A stretch of DNA of 64,000 bases from Bacteroidales bacterium (lineage in GTDB: Bacteria > Bacteroidota > Bacteroidia > Bacteroidales > UBA932), in NCBI GenBank assembly GCA_017634595.1, contig JAGBNC010000024.1:1-64000 (forward strand). Reading direction: 5' to 3'. Position numbers and translations under genes: made by a program. The stretch's first letter is position 1. Each line of letters starts with the position of its first letter. Shown in pieces: positions 9,524 through 16,561 of this stretch. The notes under the pieces are model-generated. The model was not told the origin of the DNA. It worked only from the letters and a program-made list of their open reading frames with translations, and searched no databases.

Positions 9524-10447
9524 ATGAAAACTTTTTTCGACCTGGAGAGCCGATGCTCTCTAACCTTCAACCAATCCGGGCCATATTGGCACTTGTGGAC
9601 GCCGGAGAATCACCAAATCATTTTTCCGGACAAGGAGTCTTTTATTGCGGGAATGAATATCCTCGCGATTTGTTCCCGCCTTGTTCCGAAAGTGAAGATC
9701 ATCACATTCCAACTAATGAGCAATCACTTGCATCTGACTCTGTCCGGGCCCCGCGAGGAGGTGTTGCGCCTATTTAGCTTGTTTAAGCGATATCTTGGCA
9801 AATATCTGAAAGGCAGAGGATTATCTGTGGATTTATCGATGTTTGAGGCAAACCAGAGGGAGTTATGTTCGCTTCAGGAACTTCGCAACGTCATCACGTA
9901 TAACAATAGAAACGGATACGTTGTCACCCCTGACTCCACACCTTTTACTTATCCGAGGGGCGCCAACGCCTATTATTATAACTGTTTTGCAAAATCTCGT
10001 TTCCGCGAATCGCAATCTACCCTTTCAAAAGCGGAGAGGCGTGCCCTCATCCACAGCCACGACTCCGATTATCTATATGAACCAATTATAACAGTGGACG
10101 GCTACGCTTGCCCTATGAGCTTCTGTAGCATTTCATTCGGCGAAGGGATATTCCGCTGCGCATCACATTATTTTAGGGAGATCTCACGAAACATCGAGTC
10201 GCAAAAAGAAATCGCTAAAGAGCTTGGCGAGCAGGTATTCTACACTGATGACGAACTCTTCAGTGTGATCCTGTCAATTTGCAAAGATAAATATGGCGGG
10301 CAGAAGCCGTCGCTGCTGCCAGCAGCTGCCAAAAGTGAACTTGCATTGTTGTTGCACCATGAGTATAATGCCGGCAATAAACAGATTCAAAGAATGCTGC
10401 GGCTTGAAGCTTCATTTGTCAATTCGTTGTTGCCACCAAAAAGTTGA
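9524..10447 (+). CDS. REP-associated tyrosine transposase (RAYT, Y1/TnpA_REP family)
   Basis: A 307-residue protein. The HUH motif of Y1 transposases appears as SNHLHLTLSG, with the metal histidines at about H68 and H70, preceded by a hydrophobic beta strand (KIITFQLM). A candidate nucleophilic tyrosine is Y126, in LRNVITYNNRNGY, where the family has its conserved helix. Y1 enzymes cut and join single-stranded DNA at hairpins. The C-terminal half (170-307) is an extra helical, possibly DNA-binding region. The 5' coding region (9577-9594) resembles the REP core in 15 of 18 positions. The gene looks intact. Codon use is less biased than in pckA, consistent with an accessory gene. Confidence 0.8.
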   Translation: MKTFFDLESRCSLTFNQSGPYWHLWTPENHQIIFPDKESFIAGMNILAICSRLVPKVKIITFQLMSNHLHLTLSGPREEVLRLFSLFKRYLGKYLKGRGLSVDLSMFEANQRELCSLQELRNVITYNNRNGYVVTPDSTPFTYPRGANAYYYNCFAKSRFRESQSTLSKAERRALIHSHDSDYLYEPIITVDGYACPMSFCSISFGEGIFRCASHYFREISRNIESQKEIAKELGEQVFYTDDELFSVILSICKDKYGGQKPSLLPAAAKSELALLLHHEYNAGNKQIQRMLRLEASFVNSLLPPKS

Positions 10448-10493
10448 ATCAGGCGTTGCCGCATTCTCATCCCGGCATCCAGCAGCACCATTA

Positions 10494-10598
10494 GGCAGTT
10501 TCCCCGCGTCTTCTGGCCCGCAAAGGGCATTCCCGGGCCGGATTGGCAGTTTTCCCGCGTCTTCTGGCCTGCAAAGGGCATTCCCGGGCCGGAAGATT
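10494..10598. repeat. Two tandem REP-like units, right flank of the RAYT gene
   Basis: Two nearly identical units at 10494-10544 (51 bp) and 10545-10598 (54 bp), each starting GGCAGTTT. Each holds a hairpin: TCTGGCCCG at 10512-10520 with CGGGCCGGA at 10534-10542, and TCTGGCCTG at 10563-10571 with CGGGCCGGA at 10585-10593, counting G-T pairs. The loops contain CAAAGGGCATTC. They match the left copy at 9345-9410 in the same orientation. Confidence 0.8.
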
Positions 10599-10683
10599 GG
10601 CTGCCACGGCTGCAGGAGAGGGCCGGAGCTATTAAGTTTCTAAAAAAATAATTACCTTTACGAAGACGAAGACAAATGATTCT

Positions 10684-11514
10684 ATGGCAAAAATTTTAAA
10701 ATGGCTTCTGCCGCTTGTGGCAGTCCTCATCACCGCCGCGTCCTGCGGCCCGAAGGCAAAAGCACCTAAAGTGCTGGTACTTTATTATTCCCAGTCTGCT
10801 AACACAAAGGCTGTTGCGGAGGAGTTCGCCTCCCGTCTCGGAGCCGATATCGAAGAGATACTGCCGGTGGAGCCCTATAGCGGCACCTATCAGGATGTTG
10901 TAGAACGCAGCCGCCGCGAGCGGGAACTTGAGATTCTGCCTAAGGTCCAGCCCATTTCGAGCGACATCGCCGCCTACGACATCATCTTCTTGGGCTACCC
11001 CGTGTGGTTCGGCACCTACGCACTGCCGGTGGCTTCGTTGCTGAGCGACATCGACTTGAGCGGCAAGAAGGTCGTCCCCTTCTGCACCTTCGGCAGCGGC
11101 GGGCTCTCCACCAGTTCAAAGGACCTTGCAGCCAAATTTCCTGACGCTGAGATTCTGCCCGGATACGGCGTGCGTGCAGCCAGGATTGCCGCGGCTCCGA
11201 AGGAAATCGACCGCTTCCTCAAGGCAGGAGGCTTCATCGAGGGAGAGTACACCCCGCTTGACGACTTCCCCGCCCCACACGCCGTCAGTCAAGATGAAGC
11301 AGCTATTTTCGATGCCGCCGTGGGCAACTATCCCATGATTCACGCCAAGGCAACTGATGCCTCCGCCCGCACCATCCCCGGTGGCACAGAGTACCTGTTT
11401 ACAGCTGTTGATCTCCCAAGGGAAAGCCTGCCGCAGCAGCCCGGCCGCCAGTTCAAGGTGTATGTCAACGCCCTTGATGGGCAGGCGCCAGAGTTTACGC
11501 AGGTGGTAAGATAA
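10684..11514 (+). CDS. Exported flavodoxin-like lipoprotein
   Basis: A 276-residue protein with a lipoprotein signal (lipobox ending ITAASC, Cys about 21) followed by a flavodoxin fold. The FMN phosphate loop is SQSANT at about 36-41, and the isoalloxazine-contact segments GYPVWFGTYALP and FCTFGSGGLS are present. The last ~90 residues form a separate tail seen in some Bacteroidota flavodoxin lipoproteins. Flavodoxins carry electrons and are normally cytoplasmic, so membrane anchoring is notable. A weak -7 box (TACCTTTA) lies at 10653-10660. The carbonic anhydrase gene starts 1 nt after its stop. Confidence 0.82.
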   Translation: MAKILKWLLPLVAVLITAASCGPKAKAPKVLVLYYSQSANTKAVAEEFASRLGADIEEILPVEPYSGTYQDVVERSRRERELEILPKVQPISSDIAAYDIIFLGYPVWFGTYALPVASLLSDIDLSGKKVVPFCTFGSGGLSTSSKDLAAKFPDAEILPGYGVRAARIAAAPKEIDRFLKAGGFIEGEYTPLDDFPAPHAVSQDEAAIFDAAVGNYPMIHAKATDASARTIPGGTEYLFTAVDLPRESLPQQPGRQFKVYVNALDGQAPEFTQVVR

Positions 11515-11515
11515 C

Positions 11516-12064
11516 ATGATGGATATGAGCAACATTGATCAGGTTCTCGCGTTCAACCGCGAGTATGTAGCAGCCAAAGCCTACGAAAAGCATATTACCG
11601 ACAAGTTTCCCGACAAGAAACTGGCAGTGCTCAGCTGCATGGACACGCGGCTTTCCGTGTTGCTCCAGGAGGCCCTGGGGCTGAAGAATGGAGACGCCAA
11701 AATTATCAAGAACGCCGGTGCCGTCATCCCCTCGCCATGGGATTCTGCCATGCGCAGCCTCATCGTAGCTATTTATGAACTAGGGGTAACGGAGATCATG
11801 GTTGTGGCGCACACAAGCTGCGGCGCCTGCCACATGAGCTTCGCCCATTTCAAGGAAGAGATGCAGCACAGGGGCATTCCGGAGGCGGAGCTCACACGTT
11901 CCGACGTCAAGCTTGAGGAGTGGCTGGAAGGCTTTCACGACACGCAAGCCTCCGTCCACTCGACGGTGGCCGCAATAGTCAATCATCCGCTGGTCCCGTC
12001 AGATGTAAGCGTGCGCGGTTTCATCATTGATTCCGTCACCGGCGAGTTACAGGAGGTTCAATAG
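11516..12064 (+). CDS. Beta-class carbonic anhydrase
   Basis: A 182-residue beta-carbonic anhydrase of the short type resembling mycobacterial Rv1284. It catalyses reversible hydration of CO2. Zinc ligands and the catalytic dyad are visible: C41-M-D43-T-R44 and HTSCGAC (H99, C102). No signal peptide, so cytoplasmic. In a CO2-fixing fermenter it would supply bicarbonate. ATGs at 11516, 11519 and 11525 are all possible starts; the first leaves 1 nt after the flavodoxin stop. It is in an operon with the flavodoxin and probably the small gene at 12066. Confidence 0.92.
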   Translation: MMDMSNIDQVLAFNREYVAAKAYEKHITDKFPDKKLAVLSCMDTRLSVLLQEALGLKNGDAKIIKNAGAVIPSPWDSAMRSLIVAIYELGVTEIMVVAHTSCGACHMSFAHFKEEMQHRGIPEAELTRSDVKLEEWLEGFHDTQASVHSTVAAIVNHPLVPSDVSVRGFIIDSVTGELQEVQ

Positions 12065-12065
12065 T

Positions 12066-12323
12066 ATGATGAAGTTTTTAAGCCTCGCAATTGTTATGGC
12101 GACACTCATTGGAAGCCCGCACAAAATATCCAACATCGAAACCAGCGGCAACTGGATATATATGTATGATGAAAAGGGCCACCGCTACAAGTCCCTGAGC
12201 GCCAGCAGCGTGGGAGAGGTAAAGGGCTGGAGCGCCAATTTCTTCGTATCCCGCAACGGCAACTGGATCTACACCTGGGACAAGAACGGCAAGAAGACAC
12301 ACAGCCGGGGAGCAACAAGGTAG
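12066..12323 (+). CDS. Small exported protein with two GNWIY repeats
   Basis: An 85-residue protein with a short hydrophobic N-terminus (MKFLSLAIVMATLIGS) that could act as a signal. It contains two copies of a repeat of the form GNWIY-x-[YW]-D-x-x-G-[KH] (about residues 28-41 and 61-74), separated by a segment SSVGEVKGWSANFFVSRN. Similar small proteins occur widely in Bacteroidales but I know of no function. It begins 1 nt after the carbonic anhydrase stop, so it is probably in the same transcript. The start is the first ATG of an ATGATG pair. Confidence 0.65.
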   Translation: MMKFLSLAIVMATLIGSPHKISNIETSGNWIYMYDEKGHRYKSLSASSVGEVKGWSANFFVSRNGNWIYTWDKNGKKTHSRGATR

Positions 12324-12378
12324 TCAGTATTATCGACTCAAAGGAAAAGCATAACATATCATTTGATTACTTTAGCTT

Positions 12379-12513
12379 ATGAAATCAGATATAATGGGAA
12401 TGTACTGCCCACCCGAAGCAAAGATCTTCGAGGTGAGGACTGAAGGCGTCATCTGCCAGAGCGGCAGAGCTGGTGTTCAGGACTATGGGTGGAACGAGTA
12501 CGTGGAAGAGTAA
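12379..12513 (+). CDS. CQS-motif small peptide 1 (44 aa)
   Basis: A 44-codon open frame that ends 23 nt before a fimbrillin-like lipoprotein gene. It contains the block Y-C-P-P, then 12 residues, then I-C-Q-S (residues 9-28), and a tail with several acidic residues ending EYVEE. The same gapless block occurs in three other small genes in this window (16429, 29059, 45670), each also directly before a surface lipoprotein gene. Codons for ICQS differ between copies, which argues for selection on the peptide. It has no signal peptide or membrane segment. Function unknown. Confidence 0.7.
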   Translation: MKSDIMGMYCPPEAKIFEVRTEGVICQSGRAGVQDYGWNEYVEE

Positions 12514-12536
12514 GCTACCCGTCAAAACGAAGAAGC

Positions 12537-13856
12537 ATGAAAAAGATTACGAGCTTTTGCATAGCCGCCCTCGTTGCAATGGGCGTTATTGTTGCCGCCT
12601 GCTCCAAAGCAGAGAACCCGGGCTCTGAAATACTTCAGGCAAATATCGTTACCGTGACCACTACAGTGGGGTTCTATGGCAATGTGGAAGAGCATGCCAC
12701 CAAAGCGCTGGATATCGACTACGTCGCCAAAACGCTCACGAAGACCTTCGCCGTGGGCGACCAAGTGGCATTGACGTATCGTTCGGGAGAAGTTTGGGTG
12801 AAGGCTGTAAGCGGTCCTTTGACCGGAAACGACATCACTAATGGCGGCAAGTCGGCAAAGCTCACCTTCGAGCTGGTTAATCCCAATGAGAATAGTGAAC
12901 TTAGATTTATTTATCCGGCCTCAATGGTAGATGAATCTTGCAATGTAGACAAATCAAGGCTTGCCACACAGAACGGGACGCTCTCTGAAGTTGCCGGCAA
13001 AGATTTGGCTTCGTCTGACACTAATTTGGAAGGATTGGCTCTTCCTGCCGATGTCACACTAAGAAACGATCATGCCATCATCTCTTTCACCCTTAAGGAC
13101 GCGTCAGGAGCCTATGACATCACCGGCACAATCACCCGTATGGTCGTCAGTGACGGCACCGACACGTACGACGTCACAGGACATGACACCGATGGGCATA
13201 TCTACGTGGCAATCAGGCCCGTGAGCGATGCAACCATCCACATCACCGCCACCGACGGCACAAAAGATTATGCCAAGACGCTGACCGGCAAGAAATACGA
13301 TGCAGGACAGTTCTATCAGCAGGGATTGAAGATGGCGGAGGTGGCTCCTTCTGTCAGCCTCACCAACCCGGATCTGGGACAAGTTATCGGCAGCGATGGT
13401 AAGAACTATCCCGCTGCCGCCACGCTGCCCGAGGGCGTAACCAAGGCGGCCGTGATAGTCTATCTGAACGGCAGCAATGGTCTGGCCCTCGCTTTGAATG
13501 ACGAAACAAGCACGATGCCATGGGCCGATGCCAATACTGTCGCAACGAATGCCACGCCGAAGTTCTCTAACGCCACTTGGCGCCTGCCCACCATCCAAGA
13601 CTGGTGGAACATCTTCGAAAAAGAAGGCGATATTGATCCTGAACACGCAATTTCCAGTTCCGAACTCGCAGGCTATATCCTTGGCGCAGGCGGCAGTAAC
13701 TTCCAGGCGCACCAGCACTATTGGTTAGGTACAGTGAGCAGTGGTCACAACGTTCTGTACGTAAATGAGGCGCGTGCGGACTTCGTGGACGTCGTCTTCG
13801 ACATCATGGACAAGGACAAGGATCATCTCCATGTTCGTCTATGCCTCGCTTTTTAA
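12537..13856 (+). CDS. Fimbrillin-like surface lipoprotein with C-terminal DUF1566/FISUMP-like domain
   Basis: A 439-residue lipoprotein (lipobox IVAAC, Cys about 22). The first ~265 residues resemble the fimbrillin-family N-domain of Bacteroidales: a T-K-A start, FAVGDQVALTYRSG, a conserved YPA strand and a YDAGQFY end. The C-terminal ~150 residues (DLGQVIGSDGKNY..., WRLPTIQDWWNIF, YWLGTVSSGH) look like a DUF1566 or FISUMP type fold. Probably displayed on the cell surface and adhesive, but no ligand can be inferred. Preceded by small peptide gene 1. A weak GTCGC/GCGGC hairpin followed by CTTT lies just after the stop. Confidence 0.75.
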   Translation: MKKITSFCIAALVAMGVIVAACSKAENPGSEILQANIVTVTTTVGFYGNVEEHATKALDIDYVAKTLTKTFAVGDQVALTYRSGEVWVKAVSGPLTGNDITNGGKSAKLTFELVNPNENSELRFIYPASMVDESCNVDKSRLATQNGTLSEVAGKDLASSDTNLEGLALPADVTLRNDHAIISFTLKDASGAYDITGTITRMVVSDGTDTYDVTGHDTDGHIYVAIRPVSDATIHITATDGTKDYAKTLTGKKYDAGQFYQQGLKMAEVAPSVSLTNPDLGQVIGSDGKNYPAAATLPEGVTKAAVIVYLNGSNGLALALNDETSTMPWADANTVATNATPKFSNATWRLPTIQDWWNIFEKEGDIDPEHAISSSELAGYILGAGGSNFQAHQHYWLGTVSSGHNVLYVNEARADFVDVVFDIMDKDKDHLHVRLCLAF

Positions 13857-14019
13857 CCTTTTAAGTCGCTTTGCGGCCTTTAGATGTGCAAATAAACGTT
13901 ACGCAAAGGTCATTAAGTCATACGGCAATTGCAGTTACTACGGTTCCTACTTCGGCAGCATAGCCGCCATCCTGCAAGAAGCAGAGGAATTCCAGCCGGC
14001 CGGAGCGAGCGGTAACCAT

Positions 14020-14625
14020 TTACTCCAAGCCTGCTGCAAGCCATTTTTTAGCGAACGCATCGGCTTCCTTCTCCTTGAGGGCATACGCAGGATCACTTGT
14101 GCTGTATCCGGCATCTTCTATAAAGATGTCTTTCTTGCCGTGGAGAAGGATGTGCCCGACTTCGTGAAGTACGGTGAATGCGAAGTTTGGATATGTTTCG
14201 GTTGTGTTCAGCAATTGAATGCAAGGGTTGCCGTAAATCCAGCGGGTTGCACCTTTTATGGGAACGCCGCGGAGACTTTCTGTGTACAGCATTTTTATCC
14301 CTATGCCAGCCAAAAGCGAAGAGACGTCATCCAGTATGCTGTCTTGCGGGAATGCCAGAAGCCGGGCCAGAGAAGGGATTGTCTCCTTCAGTTTCGAAGC
14401 AGAGTATTCATTCTCGAGATAAAGCGCCTGGGCCAGGATTTCGCCTCTCCTGAGCCAGGCGGAGAGAGCATATGGATTAACTGTTTTCTCAAGGGAAATC
14501 CTGAAAGCCACTTTGAGTTTTTGGCTGAAATAATAATTCTGCCAGGCCGATGGGGATGCTACGCCAAAGAAATGCAGGACTTCCGACAAAGACTCCGTGG
14601 AACTGACCCAACCATTGGCTTTCAT
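14020..14625 (-). CDS. ImmA/IrrE-family metallopeptidase lacking its HTH domain
   Basis: A 201-residue protein with the zinc motif HEVGH at about 154-158 (VLHEVGHILLHG) and a downstream KEKEADAFAKKWL helix carrying the third ligand. These are hallmarks of ImmA/IrrE peptidases, which cleave repressors or antitoxins. In many relatives an N-terminal XRE helix-turn-helix domain precedes this region. Here the reading frame opens only at MKANGWV; the 22 codons before it (ending KEWLKKLPLDE) read like the usual linker but have no start and run into a stop. The HTH part therefore seems lost. It overlaps the 37-codon fragment upstream by ATGA. Confidence 0.78.
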   Translation of the reverse strand: MKANGWVSSTESLSEVLHFFGVASPSAWQNYYFSQKLKVAFRISLEKTVNPYALSAWLRRGEILAQALYLENEYSASKLKETIPSLARLLAFPQDSILDDVSSLLAGIGIKMLYTESLRGVPIKGATRWIYGNPCIQLLNTTETYPNFAFTVLHEVGHILLHGKKDIFIEDAGYSTSDPAYALKEKEADAFAKKWLAAGLE

Positions 14626-14735
14626 TTCATCAAGCGGGAGTTTTTTGAGCCATTCTTTGCCCCGAAAGCCTTTTCCAACATCTCCGGGTGTTCATACAAA
14701 GACTTTAACCTGCGGTCTTCAAACTCAATCTCCAT
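14622..14735 (-). pseudogene. Truncated HigB/RelE-like toxin fragment (37 codons)
   Basis: A short open frame starting at 14735 whose first residues (MEIEFEDRRLKSLYEHPEM) resemble the beginning of HigB-type toxins of Bacteroidetes, which usually have about 100 residues. The frame ends after 37 codons, in an ATGA overlap with the ImmA gene. The ImmA-frame linker begins inside it, in another phase. The simplest reading is a deletion that removed most of higB and the HTH half of the partner gene. A perfect promoter lies just upstream. It could instead be a functional leader peptide. Confidence 0.5.
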
Positions 14736-14754
14736 TTCATAGTTTAATTCTCTA

Positions 14755-14785
14755 CAAACATAATCAAAATTTAATTAATTACAAA
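14755..14785 (-). promoter_or_regulatory. Promoter of the toxin-fragment/ImmA locus
   Basis: On the minus strand, TTTG (14785-14782), a 19-bp spacer and TATGTTTG (14762-14755) exactly match the Bacteroidota consensus. The ATG of the fragment is 19 nt downstream. Confidence 0.75.
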
Positions 14786-14894
14786 AAGAATTAAAAATTT
14801 AACAATTGCAGATTCGTTCTTTCATCATCTCGTATTTATCAACTAATCCTGCAATTTCGCCTATTGTTCCTGAGCGCCTCCAGCGTATGAAAGG

Positions 14895-15137
14895 TCAAAG
14901 GCTGGCAAGAAGATTCGCAGCCGGGGAGCAAGATAACAAAGGCAGGTCATCGTTCGTGATGCCTGCCTTTTTCAGAGCTTTGCGGTCATAGACCTTCTTG
15001 GATTTATGGAAAACCGACCGGAAACGGACCGGCTTCCCGTGTGCGGCAATCTCCTCGAGCCTTGCCGCCCTGCGCTGGGCTAGAATATAGTCAGCTTCCG
15101 TAATGCGCAGCATCTTCTTTTTCTTCTTCGGTTTCAT
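14895..15137 (-). CDS. Small basic conserved protein of unknown function
   Basis: An 80-residue, strongly basic protein starting with a lysine run (MKPKKKKK) followed by MLRITEADYILAQRRAARL and FRSVFHKSKKVYDRKALKKAG. Small proteins of this look recur in Bacteroidales, but I know no function; the charge suggests nucleic acid contact. The ATG at 15137 was preferred to an earlier one at 15209 because the extra residues look non-coding. A hairpin with a T-run (AAAGGCAGG at 14938-14946 and CCTGCCTTT at 14962-14970) lies inside the last third, so the 3' end may be less conserved. Confidence 0.55.
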   Translation of the reverse strand: MKPKKKKKMLRITEADYILAQRRAARLEEIAAHGKPVRFRSVFHKSKKVYDRKALKKAGITNDDLPLLSCSPAANLLASL

Positions 15138-15253
15138 AGTTGCGAGATTTGCGACTCTATAGATGCAAAATCCATCCCATTCGTTGCTCTGCCAATTATT
15201 AAGGAACAATCATCTGATAAAACAAATTCCTGAATAATTCGTAACTTAGCGCT

Positions 15254-15760
15254 ATGACTCAGTACATCGCAGACGAAGCACATTTCAAAGAAGTTATCGC
15301 CAGGGTCTCGAAGGTGAAAAAGTACCTATGGATAGGTACGGCCGACATCAAGGACCTCTATGTGGAAGAGCGCCCCTTCCTTGGCGTGCTGGCAGACCTT
15401 ATCAGTAAGGGCAAGGATGTCCGCCTCATCCACGCCAAGGAGCCGGGGCCCAACTTCCGCGAAGATTTCGACCGTTACCCGGTCCTATTCACAGGACTAG
15501 AGCGAGTCCTCTGCCCGCGTGTTCATTTCAAGATAATCATCTTCGACCTCAAACTTGCCTATATCGGTTCCGCCAACCTCACAGGCGCCGGCCTCGGCAT
15601 GAAGAGCAGCCGCACCCGCAACTTCGAGGCCGGCATCCTCACCGACGAGCCCGACCTGGTCGAAGCCGCGATGAACCAATTTGACTCCGTGTGGGCTGGC
15701 TTCAAATGCAAGACCTGCGGCCGTAAAGAGTACTGTCCCGATCCTATAATCGACCGATAG
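15254..15760 (+). CDS. Phospholipase D-like protein with one HKD motif and a cysteine tail
   Basis: A 168-residue protein with a single PLD active-site motif, H-F-K-I-I-I-F-D followed by YIGSANLTGAG (about 97-114). Single-motif PLD-like proteins usually dimerise to form one active site; activities include nuclease and phospholipase. The C-terminus has CKTCGRKEYCPDP, four residues from a possible zinc knuckle. No signal peptide, so cytoplasmic, which favours a nucleic-acid role. It is divergent from the small basic gene at 15137 and stands alone. Function is inferred from the fold only. Confidence 0.78.
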   Translation: MTQYIADEAHFKEVIARVSKVKKYLWIGTADIKDLYVEERPFLGVLADLISKGKDVRLIHAKEPGPNFREDFDRYPVLFTGLERVLCPRVHFKIIIFDLKLAYIGSANLTGAGLGMKSSRTRNFEAGILTDEPDLVEAAMNQFDSVWAGFKCKTCGRKEYCPDPIIDR

Positions 15761-15974
15761 AGATGAATGAGAAAGTCTCTTTTGCCGAATCCAACTCGAT
15801 ATGCTTACAAGAAAGATATAAGAAACCCTCACCCAAGAGGGTACACCCATTCCTGATAAAAAGGAGAGGAGTGCGACCATGTACAATTCCACGCATTAAA
15901 TGGACCTTGTTTGGACCTTTCAGTCAGAAATCAACAATGTATTTTTGCAGATATAGATAGTAATCACAAGTAAT

Positions 15975-16394
15975 ATGGAATCTCCCAAGCACTTATCACA
16001 CAAACCAATAGTATCTGTGAATAATTATGACCAGATTGATGCGTCATATAAGCCATGTGATACGGACGTGAGGGCATTATCAATTGGATTCGCTCAGTAT
16101 AACAATGAGGACATATCCCTTAAGGTCTGGAGGCACACAGGCTCAAGATGGAGCCGGCAGAGCGAAGAATTGCCAATCCATAGAAACCTCGATTTATCAA
16201 TCTTATTTGTAGAATCCCTCATTATGGCGGATAAGACTCAAAGCATCATTTCGCGTCCTTCAAATATGTTTTCCGTAGATCGCGTCGAAGACTTGGGCAA
16301 GATAAGGGAGTACTACCGCAGAAATAAGGATGTGCTATATCCAAGACTGAAAGAACTGAAGGATTTAATTGGCAGATTTTTGAGCAATGACTGA
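15975..16394 (+). CDS. Conserved hypothetical protein (DUF6530-like)
   Basis: A 139-residue soluble protein with no signal peptide. The N-terminal segments KHLSHKPIVSVNNYDQIDASY, DTDVRALSIGFAQYNNEDISLKVWRH and SRQSEELPIHRNLDL resemble a small conserved family I believe is listed as DUF6530; this is from memory. The C-terminal part (KIREYYRRNKDVLYPRLKELKDLIGRFL) is helical. Function unknown. A TATTTTTG box is at 15940-15947 without a good -33 element. The 214-nt gap before it (15761-15974) shows nothing else. Confidence 0.65.
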   Translation: MESPKHLSHKPIVSVNNYDQIDASYKPCDTDVRALSIGFAQYNNEDISLKVWRHTGSRWSRQSEELPIHRNLDLSILFVESLIMADKTQSIISRPSNMFSVDRVEDLGKIREYYRRNKDVLYPRLKELKDLIGRFLSND

Positions 16395-16428
16395 GAATTC
16401 TCCGATTTAACAATAGTATTACCATACA

Positions 16429-16551
16429 ATGATAAATGTGTTATATATTTCCCCCGAAGTGGAGGTTATTGAGAAAGCAATCTACGACCAAATCTGTCAG
16501 ACTTCCTTGGAAAGCGGCTTTGAGGATATTAATGAAGAAGAATGGGTATAA
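16429..16551 (+). CDS. CQS-motif small peptide 4 (40 aa)
   Basis: A 40-codon gene with the shared block Y-I-S-P, 12 residues, I-C-Q-T (residues 6-25), then the acidic tail SLESGFEDINEEEWV. It ends only 4-10 nt before the next lipoprotein gene, the tightest spacing of the four copies. It occupies a different reading frame from an upstream extension of the lipoprotein frame, so that extension should not be annotated. No signal peptide. Function unknown. Confidence 0.72.
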   Translation: MINVLYISPEVEVIEKAIYDQICQTSLESGFEDINEEEWV

Positions 16552-16561
16552 ATCAATGATT

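Larger units (their letters stand above)
9345..10598 (+). mobile_element. RAYT-REP unit (domesticated or mobile)
   Basis: A single-strand-type tyrosine transposase gene bracketed by copies of one short palindromic repeat, one on the left and two in tandem on the right. This is the architecture of REPtron/BIME units, in which a RAYT acts on the palindromes. No terminal inverted repeats or target-site duplications of a classical IS element are visible. Boundaries are set by the outermost recognisable repeats and are approximate. Confidence 0.6.

Noticed and set aside
10494-10598. Tandem repeats considered as a CRISPR array
   Set aside because: There are only two units, no variable spacers and no cas genes; the same unit flanks the RAYT gene on its other side.
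9319-10680. Classical insertion sequence with terminal inverted repeats
   Set aside because: No IS-type terminal repeats or target duplications were found; the repeats are palindromic REP units in direct orientation.
13857-14019. Spacer between the convergent lipoprotein and ImmA-like genes
   Set aside because: Only a weak 5-bp hairpin is visible, not enough to call a terminator or RNA gene.
13765-14742. Long plus-strand open frame (325 codons) antisense to the ImmA-like gene
   Set aside because: The minus strand encodes a clear zinc peptidase with its own perfect promoter; the plus-strand product has no recognisable motif or signal.
14938-14972. Hairpin with T-run considered as a plus-strand terminator
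   Set aside because: It lies inside a minus-strand reading frame and no plus-strand gene ends just before it; its role cannot be decided.
15940-15947. TATTTTTG as a promoter of the 15975 gene
   Set aside because: It matches the -7 consensus but has no -33 TTG at 19-21 bp, so it was left as a note in that gene's entry.
16436-16561. Upstream extension of the large lipoprotein frame
   Set aside because: It would bury the signal peptide and it overlaps small peptide gene 4 in another frame; starts at 16556 or 16562 fit better.
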